Shown here in pieces: positions 33,407 to 39,892 of a stretch of 39,892 nt of DNA. The DNA is taken from NCBI GenBank assembly GCA_018398765.1, contig JAHBMJ010005778.1:1-39892 (forward strand), read 5' to 3'. Position 1 is the stretch's first letter. Every line of letters begins with the position of its first letter. Source of the stretch: Chromera velia. Taxonomy: Eukaryota; Sar; Chromeraceae. The translations under genes and the position numbers were made by a program. Under the pieces are notes generated by a model. The model did no database searches. It was not told where the DNA came from and worked only from the letters and a program-made list of their open reading frames with translations.

Positions 33407-34354
33407 GGGGCACACAGACAGTCAGAGGAAAAGGGAGCGACAGACTTCGATTTTTGACTGAGGGGGTGGAGGGGAGGGGAAAAGAGCATGACAGATGAGT
33501 GAGGTGTACTCGAAACTTTCCCGTGTCCAAATTAACGGACCTCGCTCTGCTTGTATAAGAATGTCCAATCGCTTGCCTTCCCCCTGTTTCCATCATTGTG
33601 CATTGGCATCACGCTACACTCCTCTGCGTGGACTGCACTGAGGGATGCAGATAGGTGAGAGAGAGTGCGAATAAAGGTGGGGGGAGTGTGCAAGCGAGAA
33701 TGCAGCTGAGATTTCTCAGCCGCGCTTTATGGCATGAAAGGAGGAAGGATGCTGTTGAGGAATGCAGAACTAGGGGGGGTGTTCGTCAGAGTGTAGGTCA
33801 GAGTGTGCATGCATGTCGGAAGGACTGCAGGAGGGGTGGCAGAGATGCACCTGCAGTTCCCTCGTGTTGATGGCCCAAACGGTGGCGACTGCATGCGTGA
33901 AGGGTATTGTATTGAAGCCCGGCAAAGATTCGGGTAATTAAGTGGTTTTTTCAGTCCAGGTTTGTGATTCATGCATGCAGTTTTGGAATGAATTTGCAAT
34001 GAAGTAAAAACAATGCAGAATCCAAGAAATAAATGTATAGTTCATGCTGAGCAGGTTGTGTTATAAACTATCAAACTGAAAAATTATAACCAATATGTAT
34101 AGGTATTGTGTGCCGTCCGAGTGCGTCCCACATAGATACCGCGGCCAATCTAGCAGCCAATACGGTATGTCCCAACGTGGCAGTGCGGGGGCCACAGCAA
34201 CATACTATTCTATCCGTAACATCCCAGTGGATATTTTTGGTAATTTCTAGCTCACCAGTACGTTCTTGAACACTGTTTTGTCCAGGTGACTGATAGAATG
34301 AGACCTAGCCTCCCGATCGACTGATGGTCTCACGTGACTACGATCCATAGGTTC
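33407..34354. other. 3' flank of the JmjC gene, no gene seen
   Basis: A purine-rich 3' UTR-like stretch passes into AT-rich sequence. Nothing with coding features. Confidence 0.5.
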
Positions 34355-36126
34355 GTTGCACCATGCCTAGACTGCCTACGTATGGAGCCTAGATGAGTCT
34401 AGCTAGTACATAATCTGGGCCGTGCACTAGATTAAAAAAAAAAAACAGAACTTATAATCTGATATAAAAAAAATAGTGATAGGGACAGACAGTCTGAAAT
34501 GGTCTAAGATAGAAATCCTTTACATAGCCTGTAACACAGGCCCGGGGTCTTAAAAGCAGTTTTCAAGAGTCCGAGGCTCAGAGTCTAAGGCTCTCCAAGA
34601 GGGTTTCATGATATGTAGAGTCAGACCCCTCCTCTTCTTCTACAAGGCACGTACCCCCCCTCAACTCCCCACACGTTCAAAGCCTGAATCGCCGAGAGAC
34701 GGTTCTGGACATTAATTCTAAAACTTGATAGCAGAGGCCTCTTGTGCAGTCTTTCTACTATCAAAATAGAGTAGGCCTACACAAACAAGTCTTGGTCCAT
34801 TCTTGGTCCTCTTGATTTATCTTGTTCCTCTTCTTTAAATAAATATGATCAAAGTCACCCCACCCCCTCAAAGGGCCGGCCCCACTTAATGAGACTTAGG
34901 TGCCGTATTCACCTGACCCAATACTTTGAAAGTGACCTCTTTGGAATTCTTTAGACAAACCTCCGCCACGTATTTAAACTTCCATAAATCCAGAGCTAGA
35001 GTGGACGGAAATTAATAAAGTGTTTCATCAGGCAGTCCACGACGTCTTGCCGTATAGTATATGATTAAGAATATTTTTTATAGTATGGGATTAAGAATCG
35101 TACGCATCCCGGCAGTGACCTATGCGATAATGGACCCTACTTGGGGCTCTCAGATGGTAAAAAAATTAAAAACACTTTGTATAGTAAAATTAAGCCTATA
35201 TATAGCATGGTTATGACTTTTCTAACACTTTTCAAGGTTTTTTTTTATATATTTTAGCTTGTTTAAAAGTTTATATATTTGCCTTACAAAAGCTTTAAAA
35301 AGGCTTCCTAAATATAGATGCAACATAGATGGGCGCAGGTCCCTTAGAGCGCAGGGGGAGTTCCTTGGATTGCCAGTGCCTGAGACTGGCAATGCACAGG
35401 ATCAACAGATGGAAAACAACGATGCAAACGATGAAAACAATGCACAGCTTGTGTCTTTTGGCATTGCAGGGTTACTGACAACAGATAATGTGCTTAACGG
35501 GGCACTGCATGGTAGACAGAGAGATCTGAGGGGGTGAGTGGGGGTGCCGGGTGGGGCGGCGGGCAGCAGCGGGGCCTCAGCGTTAGTGCGGGGGTTGAAC
35601 ATACAATTCCGAAGGCTCATTAGATCTAAGCATACAATTCTGTGCGCCAAATGTTTGATAGATGCTGGCGTTTTTATGGAAATACCCCTAGCTAGCCTAT
35701 ATATTTATCTCATGATGATTGCCACCTCCATGATGCGTATGTTGCCCCCATAGTTGGGAGACCTTTTTAAAGCTTTTTTAAGGCAAATATGTAGTCTTGT
35801 AAACAAGCTAGAACATGTAAAAAACCTTTAAAAGTGTTAAAAAAGTCATAGCTATGCTATATATAGGCTTAATTTTGCTATACAAAGTGTTTTTAATTTT
35901 TTTACCATCTGAGAGCCCCTTACATAGGCGAAATAGAGTCCATTACCACATAGGTCACTGCTGGGATGCGTATATAGATCATTTTAAGTTGTACTAGGTA
36001 TAATGTATTGCACTGAAAATCAAGTTGCAGTATAATGCTGCTATTAATGCAAGTATTATGCAATTTGCCAACTACAGTTGCACCTTGCCTAGAGTGCCTA
36101 CATATGGGGTCTAGCTGGTACACAAT
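34355..36126. repeat. Pair of about 55-bp direct repeats around a foldback structure
   Basis: GTTGCACC-TGCCTAGA-TGCCTAC-TATGG-G occurs at 34355-34414 and 36077-36126, the first with a small insertion. They have the same orientation and enclose the inverted-repeat structure at 35100-35975, so they could be long direct termini or part of a larger repeat family. Confidence 0.65.
35100..35975. mobile_element. Foldback element with about 215-bp inverted arms and a 440-bp centre
   Basis: The left arm (35100-35312) and the right arm (35755-35975) are reverse complements with scattered differences. Both contain GGGGCTCTCAGATGGTAAAAAAATTAAAAACACTTTGTATAG in opposite orientation, and both run from a GCATCCC-GCAGTGACCTATG end to a GCTTTAAAAAGG inner edge. 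The centre holds most of a 92-codon open frame (35259-35537), rich in Asn/Asp/Gln, with no family I recognise. No clear target-site duplication was found, so the mobile label is inferred from structure only. Confidence 0.65.
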
Positions 36127-36190
36127 AAGGCATCACATAAAAAGCTAGATCTTTTTTAATTTCTTTTCCATTTGTTTGATGCGACAATTA

Positions 36191-36683
36191 GTGACTAGGT
36201 TTGATTTGATTTGATTTGAGGTTGGGCTCAACCTCAAATCAAATCTGCCGGTATGATGGGGCTTACTCTAACACCCCTATGAAATCTACATTAAATCTAC
36301 CTCAAATCTGACTTTTAACCTCAAATCTGTGCCCTGGGGAGCTTCACCCCCAGACCCCCCGTTTTCATTGTTACAAAGGCGACTTTAACATAACAAACAA
36401 AAACACAACTGAACAAAATAAAGTATTCTACCATTTTTTTTTAAAAAATGCTTCAAAGTTGTTTCAAATCGAATCATTTGGATTCATTTCTTCTTAAACA
36501 ATCAAAAACCTAAAATTGTGAGTTGTTATTAGTAAAAACTGGAAGAGCTCACATGTTAGGGAACCTGTGAAGTTAAACCTCAAATCTAACCTCAAATTTG
36601 CTTAGATTTGTAAATCTAAAGCCTTAACGTTAAATCAAATCAAATCAAGTCAAATTTAAATCTATCAAATCAAACCTGGTCAC
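36191..36683. mobile_element. 493-bp foldback MITE-like element with TA target-site duplication
   Basis: Termini are GTGACTAGGTTTGATTTGAT on the left and, inverted, GTGACCAGGTTTGATTTGAT on the right, with TA at 36189-36190 and 36684-36685. Both arms are built of TTTGATTTGATTTGA words in opposite orientation; CCTCAAATC/GATTTGAGG pairs extend the palindrome inward. There is no coding capacity. The terminal sequence differs from the element at 11911, so this is a separate family with the same target preference. Confidence 0.75.
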
Positions 36684-36685
36684 TA

Positions 36686-38110
36686 GCGACCATCACGATC
36701 GACTTATACGTACTGGGGTCCCTAGCTTATACCAGTCTTGCTAGTAGTCTTGTAGCTAGTCTTGTAGTAATCTAGGGAATAACGAATAATAAATACTAAT
36801 ATAACAATAATTAACGACCATAAAATACATTTCGTATCCTAATATATGATGAAGATGGTTTCAAGCTTTTGATCTTTCTAAAATAGGTTTAGACATCCAA
36901 ACCTGGCATTTGGAGCACCTTCCTTATATTTGATTTATAAGTTACTATGATGTTCTATCCAGTGCTCCTTAGTAATGAAGCTAAATTAATGTGTCATCCC
37001 TGTTTCTAGTCATGTTTTAAATTTTTAAGCTTTTTTTGAATTTTTTGATCATATATTTCATAAAAAAAAAGCTTCAAGTCGATTTCGTAGATGAACTATA
37101 TATCTTGAAGCAAATTAGCAGTGTTTTAAAAGTTTGTTACCTTCCAAAGGCAGGCAAAGTTCAGGGCGGAATCAATTTAAAACTCATGTAGCCAGAGTCA
37201 TGCTTGCTGATACGATATATAGAGCTAGATATAGATGATCGTTCAGCGTTGCTACAATAAGACTGACAGAGAACCTTTAAGGCCTCTGCAGTAATTTGAT
37301 TCCTGGGCGCTAGAGAACTTAATCCATCGAAGGCAGAACTTGTCAAACAATGGAATTCATTCCCTAGTTTATGCATTCCTTGCACACAAAGGCATATATG
37401 CAATACGCCGTAAGGCATGCATGCAGTGCGGCGGTGCAACTTACATACTGATCTGTATAGTGCGGCGGTGCGCGCACGCATGTCTCTGGTGGTAACTCTA
37501 AATCTAGCTCTAAAATTCAGAGTCTAAATGACATACAAACAAATCTAGAAAAAATAGGAAAAAAATGAATGTATAGTATATTCTAACTTCTAGTCTCAGT
37601 TAAAATAATATGATGCATGGTTGTCTACACCGGTTTATAGCAAATTTAATTTAATTAAAACTAGAATCGAAACATATTTTAATGATATTTATTTAAGAGC
37701 CAAATAAAGATCGATGAAAGAACTCTTTGAACAAATGTTTTCTATAGTTGTTTTAGTCACTTTTCTGCAAGCCGTTCTCCCCTAAAAGCCCTAAATATAA
37801 AAAGGTCTATCAAATTGAGATGTTTAGTAGACGGACTCGTGAACAAAATGTTCTTTTTTTTCAAGCCAGTAGAAACCCCTTCGGATCCACCTTTTATACA
37901 CAGAACAAAAAAAGTATGAAAACACCGTGACGTACCATGACGGCTTGAATCAATGAAATAAATTCATAAAAATCTACTCATGTCACGCCTCAGCTACTTC
38001 CTTTTTTAGAATTTGAGTGACCTTCATACTCTTTTCGAACGGTACTGTGTCTGCATTGAAATTCTGAAATTAACCGCCAGAATGCACATTCTCTATCCAT
38101 TTAAGCATAC
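36686..38110. other. AT-rich intergenic spacer
   Basis: Strongly AT-rich with stops in all frames. No gene, RNA gene or clear repeat seen. Confidence 0.5.
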
Positions 38111-38410
38111 ATGACTAGACCACAGAGGGATCCCTATTACAGCCACCCCCTCCACATATTCTCTGTTCCACTCCTTCCTTTGCTTATCGATCCCTCCCTC
38201 CAACCATCTACCCCTCACTTCTTCTTGTTGTACAGAGAATCTGATTTACTTTGTTACTCTACCTGCATGCTAAAAGAGACCTCTAAAACCTTTTTTCTCC
38301 ACAAAAGCGCGCACAACTAGACTACGTGTACAGAGGGATCCGTGCTATAGCCATTCCCTCCATCTATACTCTGTCTCATCCGTCCTTTAAGTTATGTTTA
38401 TCGATGCCTC
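38111..38410. repeat. Imperfect about 90-bp direct repeat
   Basis: ACTAGAC-AC...ACAGAGGGATCC-TA-AGCCA-CCCTCCA appears at about 38112 and 38317. Each copy is followed by TACTCTGT/ATTCTCTGT-type sequence and a TTATCGAT-CCTCC end. The copies are about 205 bp apart and well diverged. Confidence 0.65.
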
Positions 38411-38436
38411 CATTCATCAAATTTGAATGCATGCGC

Positions 38437-39298
38437 TTATGTGGTAGACGACTTTCCCTTCTTCTTGGCCATGTCCTTTTTGATGGATTTCTGGGCCGTC
38501 GTGCTCAGCCTGCTGCTGCTGCATACAGGGAGAGAAAGATTGACATCTGTTAACTTAAAGAGAGAAGGGACTACCATAGAGACGAAGGATCATGCAAACG
38601 TCTTCCTTGAGATAAAGATGACACTGTTCTCTACTGTACTGGGAAACGAATGGCCACATGTATATGCAAACATACACATATCATCTGTGTCACTGTCTCT
38701 CCTCGAAGGACGCCGCCCACTAGCTATCGTCTAGAAGAATTTAACCCCAGGCCTGTGGTGGACCGGAAATGCCGCTATCTGCTGGACCGGAAATGCCGCT
38801 GTCTGATTGACCAGAAACGCTGCTGTCTGCTGGACCGGAAACGCCGTTGTCTGCCCTCATGCATCGATATGTATCACTTGCGTGTGCCCAAAGTATAGAA
38901 GGCACCATGCAAAAGAATAATCGTTCGAATGCGTTCACGTCGGGACTCTGAGATGCCGCTGCGCGTAGGCCTTATGGTCAGACCCCCACTCCTCACCCTC
39001 TGCCCGTTGAATGAGATGCTACTACACATACTCCCGTACATTATGATATACAAAAACAGCTAGCCAAAGTTTGCCAATGGACGTGAAAAGATGCAAGGAA
39101 AGGAATGAAGTTCAGTCTCTATCAGGCAAGAATAATGATTATCACCATGTAATGGTTATGGAATCTTGGGTTGATTATGCTTCCCAAGACTTCCAACACA
39201 GTGGCAACAAAAGTCAAACAAATGGAGCTTTAATTGCATGATGCAGCGAACAGACCGTGAGGTTTTCTTCTGTTCCCTGAACTGCTGTTTCTTGTATG
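38437..39298 (-). CDS. Last two exons of a minus-strand gene with a lysine-rich C-terminal tail
   Basis: Exon 39298-39256 follows the acceptor GATTTGACTGCAG and ends CTCACG|GTCTGT; exon 38518-38437 follows CCCTGTATGCAG and ends with TAA. The join completes an Arg codon (CG+C) and yields YKKQQFREQKKTSR continuing into LSTTAQKSIKKDMAKKKGKS before the stop. The tail is strongly basic and helix-like, suiting a nucleic-acid-binding or nuclear/nucleolar protein, but no domain is visible and I cannot name the product. Upstream exons are not resolved: 39735-39892 may hold more, but I could not connect any in frame. The intron 38519-39255 contains the 24-bp minisatellite. Confidence 0.55.
38758..38853. 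repeat. 24-bp minisatellite, four units
   Basis: Units at 38758-38781, 38782-38805, 38806-38829 and 38830-38853, consensus CTGGACCGGAAATGCCGCTGTCTG with scattered substitutions. The 24-nt period keeps both strands open: plus reads LDRKCRCL-like octapeptides, minus reads SGPADSGI-like octapeptides. It lies in a proposed intron of the minus-strand gene. Confidence 0.9.
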
Positions 39299-39892
39299 CT
39301 GCAGTCAAATCCTGTACAAATTCCATGCGATATATTGATACCAAAAAGTATGTGTACATATCTGAATATAATTGATTGTACGGCTGCACTGATCAAATGA
39401 TGAAATGAGCGAATGAAAAGAGTCACAGAAGAACAATACTTATGAAGCTGAAAAGAGTCACATCCATGCTTGCACATTGATCAACGGTCTCTGATTAAAG
39501 GCAGTCTGTCTGTTGCACGCAAGTCAGACTCTACCAGGTTGAGATGTTTTATTCAGGCCCCAGACTCATTTTAAGAGTAGGCTAAGCCCCTCTCAAAGTA
39601 CCGTCAAATGCTGCATCTTTCTACTGTTTTGACTATCTGACTGGTCGTTCCCTTTGTGTGTCTGATACACTGACCAGAGGCAGGAGGGGAGGTAAGCAGT
39701 TTGGATGCTCGCAGTCAGTGCATTCGCGATCATGCTGCACGCATGAATATGTATATATGAAAAAGTCAGACAGATGCGTGTACAAATTGAATGCGAGTAC
39801 ATAAATGAAAAGTATCAGACATGCACGTACTGCCAGTGTTTCACAGGAAGCAACCTCGCAAGTGCTACAAAAAACTGTGTTGAGAGAGACAG
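39299..39892. other. Right end of the window, no resolved gene
   Basis: Expected to contain intron and possibly further exons of the minus-strand gene. A candidate minus-strand exon (39734-39675, preceded by GCGTGCAG) reads HDRECTDCEHPNCLP in one frame, but its phase does not match the exon at 39298. Not called. Confidence 0.4.

Overview
The window is nuclear DNA of a eukaryote. Genes are cut by GT-AG introns, most with a pyrimidine-rich tract ending in ctgcag or similar, and exon phases fit across the junctions. There are no operons or ribosome-binding sites. The mixture of a subtilisin with threonine-rich linkers, intron-rich genes, very many microsatellites (CT, CA, CTT, CAGA, TGAC) and foldback repeats suggests a protist, most likely a free-living alveolate alga such as a chromerid. 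That assignment is an impression, not proven from the sequence.

Layout. (1) 196-1708 (+): the 3' part of a subtilisin-family protease with a Thr-rich linker and two copies of an unrecognised C-terminal domain. (2) 1709-4751: mostly non-coding, with a 99-bp tandem duplication. (3) 4752-10074 (+): an OTU-family cysteine protease of about 15 exons. (4) 10075-13391: an AT-rich spacer with a CA array and a 410-bp foldback element with TA target sites. (5) 13392-18081 (-): a six-exon, 780-residue protein with degenerate ankyrin-like repeats. (6) 18082-18971: a divergent intergenic region with a duplicated GC-rich island. (7) 18972-23128 (+): a multi-exon gene of unknown function, glycine/phenylalanine-rich at the N-terminus, with a probable one-base frameshift in a G9 run. 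(8) 23129-31060: a repeat-dense stretch with an assembly gap (24604-24892), higher-order minisatellites, a 1.1-kb CAGA array and several 190-200-bp tandem arrays. (9) 31061-33406 (+): an intronless JmjN/JmjC histone demethylase-like gene with a SUMO-interaction-like motif. (10) 33407-38436: an AT-rich spacer with two further large foldback structures. (11) 38437-39298 (-): the last two exons of a gene with a lysine-rich tail, whose 5' part is not resolved here.

The genes do not form an evident pathway. Two concern ubiquitin or SUMO signalling and chromatin (OTU protease; JmjC protein), one is a protease of the secretory type, and one is a repeat scaffold. The most distinctive material is the duplicated domain of the subtilisin, the TA-flanked foldback elements, the higher-order repeats around the gap, and the recurring placement of pyrimidine microsatellites beside splice acceptors. 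All splice junctions were assigned by eye from consensus and reading-frame continuity; none is supported by transcripts.
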